NCBI RefSeq assembly: GCF_002355215.1
Contig: NZ_AP014612.1
Span: 1,922,001 to 1,986,000 of the forward strand
From: Streptococcus troglodytae
Lineage (GTDB): Bacteria; Bacillota; Bacilli; Lactobacillales; Streptococcaceae
Direction: 5' to 3'
Length of the DNA stretch: 64,000 bases
Below the pieces are notes generated by a model, which saw only the letters and a program-made list of their open reading frames with translations, was not told the origin of the DNA and searched no databases. The translations under genes and the position numbers were made by a program. Shown here in pieces: positions 22,042-31,363 of the stretch. The stretch's first letter is position 1. Each line of letters starts with the position of its first letter.

Positions 22042-23937
22042 CTACCAAATAATAACACGTTTATCTTCATCACGCCACATGCCATCATCTTCTTTAACCG
22101 CAAATTCTTGGTGGAATTCGTCAAAGTTGGTAACTGTAACATTGGTCCGCCATTTAGCTGGAGCATGAACGTCAATACTTGCTAGCATTTGCATATATTC
22201 GTCGCGTGCTTTCATGCGCCAGATCGTTGCAAAATTAATAAAGAAATCACGGACAGAAAAATCTGCTTCACGTTTGGCAGCTTCAAGAGCACAGGCAAGG
22301 CCACCAAGATCAGCCACATTTTCCGAAACAGTTAGCTGACCGTTGACCTTAGCACCATAAGAATCAAGTCCTTCAAACTGTTCAACAACTCTGTCTGTAC
22401 GCTTTTTAAAAGCCGCATAATCTTCATCAGTCCACCAGTTGTTAAGACTGCCATTTTCATCAAAGGAAGCGCCATTCGTATCAAAAGCGTGAGAGATTTC
22501 ATGGGCAATGACAGCACCAATGCCACCGTAATTAGCAGATGAAGATTGCTCCAATGAATAAAATGGTGCCTGCAAAATAGCCGCTGGAAAGACAATTTGA
22601 TTTTGCTGCGGATCATAGTAAGCATTAACCATGTGAGCTGGCATATGCCATTCACTGCGATCAACTGGTTGATTCCACTTGCTCCAATTATAGGCAATTG
22701 AGATTTTAGCCAAATTTTGAGCATTTTCCACTAGACTGAGATTGTCGTCAATAATCTTTTGAGCATAGGTCTTGGGTAATTGTTCTGGATAACCAATATG
22801 AGGCGTTATGACATTGAGTTTGGTAATAGCCTTATTACGCGTTTCTTGAGCCAACCAGTCCGTCTTATGCAAACGTTCTTTATAAACCTCAATCATAGTT
22901 GCCACTTTAGCTTCCACATCTTTCTTTGCCTCAGGAGAAAATTTCTCGCCAGCGTACCAAAGACCGAGCGCTTGAGTATAAGGGCCCTGAGCCAGATAAA
23001 AAGCGGCTTTTTTCTTATCCATAGCTTGAGGTGTTCCTGAAAGAGCACGATTATAGCTTCCTGAAAGGATACGAATATCATCTGTCAGGTAAGAATTGTA
23101 AGAGCTTGCTGCAGCTAATACTAAGGCAGCTTTTAAGAAAGGCCAATTTTTTTCTGAATAAAATTCAGCTGCAAAATTTGTCCAAAAACGCTCTTCAGGA
23201 ACGATAACTTTATCAGGTTTTTGACCTAAAATCTGTGTAAAAATCGCATCTAAAGGCAGTTCTGGTGTTAATTTGGTAAAATCAGCCCAATCATAAGGAT
23301 GATAAAGCTTCACATATTCTGATGATTCCTCACTGGAAAGAACATATTGAGCCAATTTGGCATCTAAAGTAAGCACCTTATCTAGAAGATCTTTAATTTC
23401 TGCTTCTTCAAAACCAAACTTAGGCAAAAGTTCCTCTTGCATTGCACGCCACTTAGCAAGCAGTTCCTTACCTTTGTCATTACCTTCAGCATAATAAGTG
23501 GTATCTGGTAAAATAAGATTTGGAGCCTCGGCCCAAAGCACATTCATTTGTGCATTCATAAAATCCGGTGCCACACCAAAAGGAAGCTTATTAGGCTTAC
23601 CAGCCATTTCATAAGTGGCTATTTTGGAAGCAAAATCAGCAAAAGAAGTTAGACTCTTATATTCTTCAATGAGAGGCAACACGGGCTCAACACCCGCCTC
23701 TTCACGCGCAGCATAGTTCGCCACCTGACGGTGAAACTTCACAAAATTTTGTAAAATACTATCATTAGGAACATCTTTCCCATCTAGCCACTTGTCAGTG
23801 GTCTCTAACATTAAATCTTCAATGTCATCAGCCAAGTCCGAAAAACCACCCGTCCGTGGTTTATCATCAGGAATGACCGCTGTCTCTTCCCACTGGCCAT
23901 TGACTGCGTTATAAAAATCATCTTGTAAACGTACCAT
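22042..23937 (-). CDS. pepO: PepO, M13-family zinc endopeptidase
   Basis: 631-aa neprilysin-type oligopeptidase. The zinc motif HEISH is near residue 480 in GAVIAHEISHAFDTNGASFD, and the third ligand Glu is in SENVADLGGLACA. NAYYDPQQNQIVFPAAILQ upstream is the typical M13 stretch. No signal peptide is visible. It cleaves short peptides. Single gene with a terminator downstream. Confidence 0.95.
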   Translation of the reverse strand: MVRLQDDFYNAVNGQWEETAVIPDDKPRTGGFSDLADDIEDLMLETTDKWLDGKDVPNDSILQNFVKFHRQVANYAAREEAGVEPVLPLIEEYKSLTSFADFASKIATYEMAGKPNKLPFGVAPDFMNAQMNVLWAEAPNLILPDTTYYAEGNDKGKELLAKWRAMQEELLPKFGFEEAEIKDLLDKVLTLDAKLAQYVLSSEESSEYVKLYHPYDWADFTKLTPELPLDAIFTQILGQKPDKVIVPEERFWTNFAAEFYSEKNWPFLKAALVLAAASSYNSYLTDDIRILSGSYNRALSGTPQAMDKKKAAFYLAQGPYTQALGLWYAGEKFSPEAKKDVEAKVATMIEVYKERLHKTDWLAQETRNKAITKLNVITPHIGYPEQLPKTYAQKIIDDNLSLVENAQNLAKISIAYNWSKWNQPVDRSEWHMPAHMVNAYYDPQQNQIVFPAAILQAPFYSLEQSSSANYGGIGAVIAHEISHAFDTNGASFDENGSLNNWWTDEDYAAFKKRTDRVVEQFEGLDSYGAKVNGQLTVSENVADLGGLACALEAAKREADFSVRDFFINFATIWRMKARDEYMQMLASIDVHAPAKWRTNVTVTNFDEFHQEFAVKEDDGMWRDEDKRVIIW

Positions 23938-24023
23938 AAATAATATTCTCCATTTCTATACGCTTTCTATTGTAACAAAAAAGTCCGATTTAAGCAGTAT
24001 CGGACTTTGAAGTTTTTTCTTTG

Positions 24024-25412
24024 CTAGATACTAACCAATGCCTTCACATTAGCAACTTGCTTCATATCATTTACAATACCCTGCAAATCATGACCCCCAG
24101 AATTGATAATAATATGTTCTTTGCCTAAATAAACTGCACCTAAATTACGAGTAGTGTTGTTTAGCCAATCTTTTTGTGTTGTAATTCTAATGACGTTTCC
24201 CGTAAATTGCCTTTGATCATTCTTAATATCTGCTATCGTTTTCTTGGCTTCTTCTTTATTTGGGGGCAAATCAAAATTTTTACGAAGAGATTCATAAACT
24301 TTGTTGCCAAGATAAGCAATAGCAGGAATATAAAGCGGAGCTGAATTATAAACGACTGTAGTAGGGCTATTTTTCTTTAAAGCAACTCTTTGAGCAACAT
24401 TTCCACCTAAAGAGTGACCCGTTATCACAATATTTTGTACTCCATACTGACTAGCAATTTTATCGTAAAAATCATAAGCAGGTTGATAATGCTGCCCACG
24501 AGCTAAACCAATCCCCATAATGTCCGCTCCTAGAGCATCTTGCCATTGATTGCCTTCATTGTTTGTTCCAGTATAAGCAATAATGATCTTATTGCTAGTT
24601 TTGTCTTTAAAGGCTGTCCCGCTTGTACCAGTTTGATTATCATAAAAATCACTGATATAGGCCAAATTAGAAGGAATGATTTTCCCAGTTTTTTGAATCT
24701 CTGTTATAATGGTTGCATCAGTTGCTCCCTTTAATCGAGCCTTTTCAAATTCATAGGTTAGAGCTGCTGCATCTAAAGTAGAAATTCCAGAGGTTTTGTT
24801 ATCAAGAATTCTATTAATAGTAACCCTTTGTTGACCAGAAACAAAATCTTGTTGATTAAGTGCCTGCTCTTCTCGATTATTTTTGCTCAATATCTCAGAT
24901 TTTTGAGCATCAGTTTGAACTGTAACGGATGCTTGTTTAGTTTTAGAATAGACAGTGGTTCCATCTGTAGCCGGCGTTATCGGATTAGCTGCAATATCGG
25001 TTGCCCTAACAGTCGCTTGACTTGAAGACCGTCCAGCTTGATTTTGGCTATCTATATCTTCAGCAGTTATGGAATTATCAGAATTTGGTACCATATCTGC
25101 TCCTTTTTCTGACTCAGTTATTTTATTGTTTTCCTCGGTAGTCTGCTTATCTGATGAAAACGCTGCAGACGGAACAGTCTCCTCTGCTTGAATAGGAGCC
25201 ACAGAACTTTCAACCCCTTCTTGTGTTGAAATTACTTGTTCTTGATTTTCAGTGATAACTGCCGTTTTATCAGTAGTAGAAGCTTGTGTATCAGCATTGA
25301 CAGATGAAGTTGTTCCAACTAACATGACTGTATTTACCGTTATAACGGCAAACAAGATTACTATCCATCTTTTTGGAATGCTATAAATTTTATGCTGTGC
25401 GATGTTTTTCAT
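24024..25412 (-). CDS. Secreted class 3 lipase-like protein
   Basis: 462 aa if started at the ATG at 25412 (MKNIAQHKIYS), which has AAAGGA upstream; an upstream start at 25442 has none. Residues 1-40 form a basic plus hydrophobic secretion signal ending ...SSVNADT. A low-complexity Ser/Thr/Glu region follows (to about 200). The C-terminal alpha/beta-hydrolase domain has the lipase_3 elbow VITGHSLGGNVAQ and an earlier oxyanion region IIIAYTGTNNEGN. No LPxTG or lipobox is seen. The signal region resembles those of glucan-binding/Gtf proteins and the relic at 31364-31645. It follows an ABC exporter gene. Substrate unknown. Confidence 0.75.
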   Translation of the reverse strand: MKNIAQHKIYSIPKRWIVILFAVITVNTVMLVGTTSSVNADTQASTTDKTAVITENQEQVISTQEGVESSVAPIQAEETVPSAAFSSDKQTTEENNKITESEKGADMVPNSDNSITAEDIDSQNQAGRSSSQATVRATDIAANPITPATDGTTVYSKTKQASVTVQTDAQKSEILSKNNREEQALNQQDFVSGQQRVTINRILDNKTSGISTLDAAALTYEFEKARLKGATDATIITEIQKTGKIIPSNLAYISDFYDNQTGTSGTAFKDKTSNKIIIAYTGTNNEGNQWQDALGADIMGIGLARGQHYQPAYDFYDKIASQYGVQNIVITGHSLGGNVAQRVALKKNSPTTVVYNSAPLYIPAIAYLGNKVYESLRKNFDLPPNKEEAKKTIADIKNDQRQFTGNVIRITTQKDWLNNTTRNLGAVYLGKEHIIINSGGHDLQGIVNDMKQVANVKALVSI

Positions 25413-25462
25413 AAATCTTTTTCCTTTAATCCTTTCATGCATTAAGTACTGAATAAAACATT

Positions 25463-27160
25463 TTAAGACCTATCGTTATCCGTTTGTTTTGTTAAAAACA
25501 ACTTATATTTTTGATGATTTTTTAACAAATCTTCATGTGTTCCTTCCTCAATAATATGTCCATTATCAATAAAAAGATTTTATCAACACCTTTAATTGTA
25601 GCTAGTTTATGAGTAACAAAAATTACAGTTTTTCTTTCAATGTTCGCTCTATAGAAGAAAGTACAACTGACTCGGAAACACTATCTAAATTTGAAGTTGC
25701 CTCATCAAGAATAAAAATATCTGCATTTTTAGAAACCCTCTTGCTAATTGAAGTCGCTGTTTTTGTCCGCCAGATAATTTTAAGCCTTGTTCTCCAATAG
25801 GAGTATTTAGACCTTGTTCAAACTTTTCAATATCATGTGATAAATTTACTTTTTCTAATGCCTCTCTTACTGTTTCATCATCTGGTAATATATCTAATCC
25901 AAAAGTTAAGTTATCATATATGGTTCCTGATAATAATTCGAAATTTTGTGAAATAAGGGATATTTTCTTCCTCCAACTTTCAGTATTGATTGCTTCTAGA
26001 TTATTTGAATTAACTATAATTTCACCATTTACTGGACTGTATAACTTTAATAGAAGATTAATAACAGTTGTTTTTCCCGAACCCGAAGGTCCTACAAAAG
26101 CAACTTTCTCCCCTTTATCTATTTTTAAATTAATATCCTGTAAAACAATGTAATCATCGTATGAAAATTCTACATTTCTAAATTCAAGCAATAAAAAATT
26201 ACCAGGATTAACGATTAAGTCACCTTTATTCTCATCAGGTAAATTTCTATAAGAATCTATTATACTCACATATTGCTTTGTTTTTGCAAATTGATTAGCA
26301 AACTGTCCAACATTACTAAAGGGTGTCAGTAATTGAAATAAATAAATTAGAAATGCAATTAATGTTCCAATAGTTAATGTTCCTTCACTAACTCTATAGC
26401 CTCCGTAAGCAAAAATAAAACTTAGTATAATAAATAAAACTACATAGACAATCGGTCCAATAAATGAATCTACTAAGCTATATTTAAAAGAACTTTCAGA
26501 GGTATCAGATAATTTTTGGCTATACTGTTTTTTGATTACTCCATAACCTTGATTTAACTTAATTAACTTAACCCTTTGAAAAATTTCAGTTAAATAGCCT
26601 GATAAATTATTCAATTGATTCTGCTTTTTTTGCGCATATTTTCGACTAACGGCTGAGAGAGGTGTTAAAAAAACAACCATAAGCAATAGCCCCAGAAAAA
26701 TACAAGTAGATAAACCAATATCTAATCTTAATAAGACAATAAAAGTCAATAAAATTAATATTATAGAGCTAATTGCATTTGGAATGACTTCACTTAGGAA
26801 TTTCCTGACAGCTTCTGTGTCGTTAATAATTCTGCTAGATAATTCTCCGCTCAGAGAATTATCAAAAAAAGAAATATCAGTTTTTAATAATTTTAAAACT
26901 GAACGATACCGAGATTCTTTAATTTGATGCTCAGCGTATTTTAGTAGTAGAAATGAAGAGAGAAAATTAAATAATAAGTTCATTATAAATAATAAGCCTA
27001 AATTCACTATTGTTTGGGTAACGAACCTTTTATGATCAATAAGCCATTCTAATACTTGAGGAATCAATAAATAGGCCACTGAGGCTGCTATACTGAACAT
27101 AGTCCCAAACAACAAAAACAATTGTGATCTAAGATTTTTAGGAATAATTATTGCTTTCAT
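25463..27160 (-). pseudogene. Peptide-type ABC exporter (TMD-NBD), frame broken three times
   Basis: Half-transporter with an N-terminal six-helix domain and C-terminal ATPase: Walker A GPSGSGKTT, Q-loop ISLISQNFELLSGTIYDNL, signature LSGGQKQRLQLARGFLK. The open frame stops soon after the signature. Adding one base in each of three 5-base A/T runs (25726-25730, 25629-25633, 25571-25575) restores DIFILDEATSNLDS, VIFVTHKLA and FFIDNGHIIEEGTHEDLL and gives about 566 aa. Three lesions of one kind in one gene suggest assembly error. It ends the operon with the precursor peptide and could export that product; there is no N-terminal C39 peptidase domain. Confidence 0.75.
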
Positions 27161-27174
27161 CTAGCACTCACTCC

Positions 27175-27848
27175 CTACAACTTTTCTAACTCTGACAAAG
27201 CATAATAACAATAAAAACTATCTAGAAGTTTTTCTTTATCTGTTTTAACTTCAGAAACAAAAGGATCACTGTAGCCAAAACTTCCCTCTTGAGTTTGATT
27301 GCTGATTAAAAAATTCCAGCTATCTCTATAAAACATTTTTGGAAAGAATTCTGGATAATTTGTTGCTATTATGATACATAGAGCAAATTCTCGTAACTGA
27401 TACTGCCTAGCAAAAAAGACAGCATATGATGCTAAAACATTACAAAAACAACTTTTATCTTCATTGCTTTGCTGACTACAACAACTTAAATAAAATAACC
27501 AATATAAATCATCCATTTTTAATTGGTGATTAAGAAGTGAATAATCTATTTTAAATTCCGCTCTATTACTAAGTACTAACCCTTTCAATTTTTCTTTAAA
27601 TAAGTAAAGATGAAATCAGTTGATTTTGTGGTATCAATTTCATTCAATTCTTTCACCAATTCAACTTTAAACTGTTTAACGATTGTATCTTTATCATCTA
27701 ATTCAACTAATATCTCAGGGAAAACCATATCAATATATTTTAACTCATCATTAGTTAAACCACTTAAATCCCCCATAAATAACAACAGCAATCTCGCATT
27801 GATGTTTTCAACGGTTTGTAACCAATTAATTAACTTAGTATGATACAC
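27175..27848 (-). pseudogene. Unrecognised toroid-like protein, split in two frames by a 5-base run
   Basis: Two frames, 87 aa (GTG start at 27848 with GAGGAGG upstream) and 137 aa (TTG start, no ribosome site), become one protein of about 225 aa if the T5 run at 27589-27593 had one more base; the join reads FTYLKKKLKGLVLSNRA. The C-terminal part has NFLISNQTQEGSFGYSDPF then DSFYCYYALSEL, which resembles one repeat of an alpha/alpha-toroid (QxxxGxF) enzyme. No family could be assigned. It is translationally coupled to the preceding gene (14-base overlap) and lies 14 bases before the ABC exporter. Confidence 0.5.
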
Positions 27849-28404
27849 TTTTGGCCTCCTCTAACAACAAAACCTTAATTTCAGAAAAAGTCGAATTTTC
27901 ATTTTTTAACTGGTTAATCTGTATTCTTATTTCTGATAGATATTCCTTTAAAGATAGACTAATAAATTTCACACTAGATAAGTTATCAATCGTCTTATCA
28001 TGATTTTTAAACATATTTACTTGAGTGGTATCTAATTCATACGAAGAAATCCCCCTCATAAAATTAATCTGATTAACCAGATAACCAAAATTGTGTTCTT
28101 CCCACTCATTTTTTTGAATAATATCGCTATTGAAATAGTCATATAGAATTCTTGGATTTAGATTAAATTTTTTTCCACTCGTATAGATAAAGAAATGAAT
28201 ATGCTCTTTAACATATACAGGATAAAACTTTAATAGTCCATCTATAGAAATCCTTTGAAGTAAGGAGTATGAAATATTAGTTAATAACTTATTAACGAGA
28301 GTATTCTCCAAATCTTCTTGATAAAAATACTTTAAATCATTAAAAATAATAAGTATCTCACAAAAGTTAATATAAAATTCAATATCAAGCGGAATTCTAT
28401 TCAA
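27835..28404 (-). CDS. Unrecognised 189-aa protein of the peptide operon
   Basis: Predicted soluble, helix-rich protein without a motif I recognise and without signal or membrane segments. It starts 7 bases after the 294-frame protein and overlaps the next gene by 14 bases, so it belongs to a tightly coupled set with the precursor peptide and exporters. Maturation, immunity or a scaffold role are all possible. AT-rich like its neighbours. Confidence 0.6.
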   Translation of the reverse strand: MNRIPLDIEFYINFCEILIIFNDLKYFYQEDLENTLVNKLLTNISYSLLQRISIDGLLKFYPVYVKEHIHFFIYTSGKKFNLNPRILYDYFNSDIIQKNEWEEHNFGYLVNQINFMRGISSYELDTTQVNMFKNHDKTIDNLSSVKFISLSLKEYLSEIRIQINQLKNENSTFSEIKVLLLEEAKSVSY

Positions 28405-28411
28405 CTTTTTC

Positions 28412-29278
28412 CTATTTTTTCCATTCTTGATAACATAATAAAGCTCCTAAACACACTAAAGTTGTATGATAATGATATCTAAACTCCTTGTAGCCATTCC
28501 TAGTTTTCAGAGGTTGTGGAGCCGGAAATAGGCCATTCTCCATTTGATTGTCTATCAGTTTGTGGATAGCATAATCTACTAATGTTACATTTGAAGTTTC
28601 TCTAATGTCTAAAAAAATATTATCCAAGACCAGTTCTCCAAGAATATCTAAATCTTTCTCTATAATACGTTCTCCCATTAAAACTCTAAGAATAAAAGCT
28701 ATATTATTGATAGGATACTCAAGGCAATAACTACGTCCCATGTCAGTGATATAAAACAAAGTATGAGTAATGCTGTACAGTGTAGTGGGAGTCATATAAT
28801 AAAAAGGCAAACCTTTACCTAATACTGTTTTTTTGAATAATTTTTCATAAGATGGAAGATTATCTTTAATATTAGCTTTATTTAAAGAATATTTAACATC
28901 CATAACCCTAAAGGGGGTTCTTTCGGTTAGTACATCTAATTTTTTTTCATTAACCATTTCTTTTAAAAAATGATTATATTTACTGACTCCTTCAGATAAT
29001 AAAAACTCTTCCATCGTAGCTATGCCACTAAAAGTAATGATATTCTTATAAGACTCCTCTTCAAAGTCGTTTGTCTCAATTTTAGATAAGATATAATCTC
29101 TTATAAAATAAAGATTATATCTTTCTTTCATTGAGTCGGTCCAGAAATTATATAAGAAAGCTAATTCAATAAAAGATTTCATTTCACTTTCACTATTATA
29201 TTTCAAGTGTTCTTCAACAAGGAAATAGTCTATATTCCTTCTCAAATAATCAACTGCTTTCACAATACTAGTTTCCAT
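28412..29278 (-). CDS. Unrecognised 288-aa protein, weakly DUF6895/alpha-toroid-like
   Basis: Start placed at 29278 (METSIVKAVDY), the ATG that overlaps the end of the upstream permease gene; an upstream in-frame start exists at 29296. Helical, no membrane segments. Two spots suggest an alpha/alpha-toroid relative: YSITHTLFYITDMGRSY, and near the C-terminus KLIDNQMENGLFPAPQPL followed by YHYHTTLVCLGALLCY. This recalls DUF6895-type proteins, from memory only. A neighbouring protein has a similar QxxxGxF segment, so the two could be paralogous halves of a peptide-modifying enzyme. Not shown. Confidence 0.55.
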   Translation of the reverse strand: METSIVKAVDYLRRNIDYFLVEEHLKYNSESEMKSFIELAFLYNFWTDSMKERYNLYFIRDYILSKIETNDFEEESYKNIITFSGIATMEEFLLSEGVSKYNHFLKEMVNEKKLDVLTERTPFRVMDVKYSLNKANIKDNLPSYEKLFKKTVLGKGLPFYYMTPTTLYSITHTLFYITDMGRSYCLEYPINNIAFILRVLMGERIIEKDLDILGELVLDNIFLDIRETSNVTLVDYAIHKLIDNQMENGLFPAPQPLKTRNGYKEFRYHYHTTLVCLGALLCYQEWKK

Positions 29279-30003
29279 ACTTTTCACACTTACCAATTAA
29301 TTTTATTTTTCTAATGGCGATATACATTAATAATCCCATAATAATAATAAAAATATTAATCACATTCGTTGATGTCATTAAAAAGTTAAGATCTTGCTCT
29401 TTAATATTGACTAGATAGGTAGGAATAATATTCATGTAGACATGATCAATACCGTCTTTCACAGAATCCGTCGTAAAGCCGATACCAAAAGCTCTGTCAC
29501 CTACTCTATCCTTGATGATATTATAGTAAAAGGTTGCATAAGAGCCTAAGAGAAAGACTAAAGACAGTAAGAAAACATTTCTGCCAACTTTTTTATATTT
29601 AAAAGCTCTTGTGACATATAACAGCAATGTTACCAACATAAAATAAGAAGCTAAAGAAAGAAATTTCCCGCCTACCTCTGTTAGATTAGCCTCACAGTAT
29701 GTCAGGTAAAAATAAAATTAAAAACTAATTGAACACTGGCAGCTACTAATAACACTTGACTAAGACTATATTTCAGCGTGTAATAGAAAAAGTTTTGCCG
29801 AGTATAAACAAGTCTATATAAATTATAAGTTGAATAAAAACGAGAAGTGTTGCTACGATCATAATCCAAAGGCCATAGACAGTCTTTAAGATGACCGCAT
29901 CATCAACTATTGATTTAAGTATACGTAAAACAATCTGAATGAGATAAACATATACAAAAATACCTATATTATCTTTAAAAATGCGCTTAACGAGCGTTAA
30001 CAT
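29268..30003 (-). pseudogene. ABC-2-type permease partner, frame broken twice
   Basis: Membrane protein with about six hydrophobic segments, opening MLTLVKRIFKDNIGIFVYVY. It overlaps the end of the ATPase gene by 17 bases. The frame stops after FSITR; one base added to A5 (29787-29791) continues FFYYTLKYSLSQVLLVAASV, and one base added to A5 (29708-29712) continues YLTYCEANLTEVGGKFLSL through to the stop at 29268. The restored protein is about 245 aa. With the ATPase it forms an exporter or immunity pump. Confidence 0.65.
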
Positions 30004-30670
30004 GACGATTGACCTCCTTATAGATACTATCCAAATCCATACCTGAGTATTCTCTTGTTAACTCCTCAGTCGTCTTGTATAAAATTACCTGACCATTATT
30101 AATCATGACAATTTCATCAAAAAGATCTTCCATATCCTGAACAAGATGAGTACTGATGATTACAACACTTTTAGGCCGTCGATATCTTTTGATAAGGTCT
30201 ATAAGAATATCTCGCGTCAAAGGATCCACAGCCGCCAAAGGTTCATCCAACAGATAATAATCAACATCTTGAGCCAAAGCAAAAACGAGATGTAGTTGCT
30301 CTTTCATTCCTTTCGAATAATCAGAAATTTTCTTGCTGAAATCCAAATTCAAATAATTAAGCATTTGCTCAGCTCTTTCTCTGTTAAAATATTGATAGAG
30401 TTCTTGAAAATCTCTCAAACAACTGTTAACCGTCATATCTTGGGGAATATAAGCCATATCCGGCAGCATAAAAACTTTATAATCCTCTCTTGTGATATGT
30501 CCAGTATGTTTTTGATAATAATTAGCTATGACATTAAGTAAAGTAGTCTTCCCTGCCCCATTTGGCCCCAACAAAGCAATTATTTGATCCTTATTGTCAA
30601 TCGTCAAAGAAATAGACTTTAAAATTTTAGAGCGTGTATAAGCAAAAGATAAATCATTAATAAATAACAT
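29987..30670 (-). CDS. ABC transporter ATP-binding protein
   Basis: 227-aa ATPase from the ATG at 30670, which has GGAGGAG upstream (a longer frame to 30709 lacks a ribosome site). Walker A GPNGAGKTT, Q-loop AYIPQDMTV, a degenerate signature ISDYSKGMKEQL, Walker B YYLLDEPLAAVD and switch His in IISTHLVQDMEDL. Such subunits pair with ABC-2 permeases; the overlapping downstream permease is the partner. Likely role is export of, or immunity to, the peptide encoded just upstream. Confidence 0.85.
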   Translation of the reverse strand: MLFINDLSFAYTRSKILKSISLTIDNKDQIIALLGPNGAGKTTLLNVIANYYQKHTGHITREDYKVFMLPDMAYIPQDMTVNSCLRDFQELYQYFNRERAEQMLNYLNLDFSKKISDYSKGMKEQLHLVFALAQDVDYYLLDEPLAAVDPLTRDILIDLIKRYRRPKSVVIISTHLVQDMEDLFDEIVMINNGQVILYKTTEELTREYSGMDLDSIYKEVNRHVNAR

Positions 30671-30709
30671 AACCAAACTCCTCCTAAAATCTATAATCTC
30701 TTTAGTCAA

Positions 30710-31003
30710 AAAATAAACCTTAAAATTATGGATTTTAGCAACAGATTATTATTCAATCTTCTATATGAAAACCTTTAAGGTCTATCACCTAATAGTCTTC
30801 AAACATCAAAACGAGACATTATTGACTTCATCTTATTATATCCTAATACTGTCTGCTAATTGTCACCTAGTCTATTTTTATTTATATTGAGTATAGAAAA
30901 TAAATTGATAAAGTGACTATTGTATCTAAATAAAATGCTATATAGATTCCGAATTAAGTATAATAATAAATGTATATAAATAATAGACTAATAAACTTAA
31001 GTT
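30710..31003. other. Spacer between the precursor peptide gene and the ABC genes
   Basis: About 290 AT-rich bases with no coding frame. Inverted 8-mers ACCTTAAA (30717) and TTTAAGGT (30774) are 49 bases apart. A weak attenuator or a second promoter for the ABC genes may lie here; nothing firm. Confidence 0.35.
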
Positions 31004-31195
31004 TTAAGCATTAGGAGCTTCAATTAAACTGAAGCTTGTTACCATATTTTTAAGAGTAGAGGTATTTTTATAGCCATTACCTACAACTGCCCAAAAGCTC
31101 CAAGCAAGGACTCCTGATGCTTGTATTTGTGCAGAATCATTATGTGGTGCGATTGGAATAACGATATTTTTATTTTCTTTAATATTTTTCAACAT
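31004..31195 (-). CDS. Bacteriocin/RiPP-like precursor peptide, 63 aa, no cysteine
   Basis: Short peptide starting at the ATG at 31195, which has GAAGG 7 bases upstream; an upstream in-frame ATG at 31222 has none. The N-terminal part is charged (MLKNIKENKNIVIPIAPHND), the middle is hydrophobic and aromatic (GVLAWSFWAVVGNGYKN), and the tail is rich in Ser, Thr and Asn. It contains no Cys and no double-glycine leader. It heads an operon with ABC genes and three unknown proteins, and its promoter carries repeated elements. Likely a modified or unmodified antimicrobial or signal peptide; I do not recognise the family. Confidence 0.6.
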   Translation of the reverse strand: MLKNIKENKNIVIPIAPHNDSAQIQASGVLAWSFWAVVGNGYKNTSTLKNMVTSFSLIEAPNA

Positions 31196-31244
31196 AACAA
31201 TACCTTCTTTCATCAATAACAATCAAAATCTATATAGCACAAAA

Positions 31245-31350
31245 CGTAAAATATTACCTTAATATTTTACGTTTTCATTTTATCATTAAATACTATCATT
31301 TTTAGAAATTCGCGAATATGAAAATATTTATTTAGAAATTCGCAAATATG
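31245..31350 (-). promoter_or_regulatory. Leader hairpin and repeated elements upstream of the precursor gene
   Basis: A 12-bp perfect hairpin CGTAAAATATTA-CCT-TAATATTTTACG (31245-31271) followed on the minus strand by TTTT, lying about 50 bases before the precursor ATG. Upstream are a 28-base block (31276-31303) repeated exactly at 38616-38643, and two copies of TTTAGAAATTCGCRAATATG exactly 30 bases apart (31301-31320, 31331-31350). The copies are in helical phase, as expected for an activator such as the nearby Rgg. The hairpin could be an attenuator. Confidence 0.55.
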
Positions 31351-31363
31351 GGAATACCTATAA

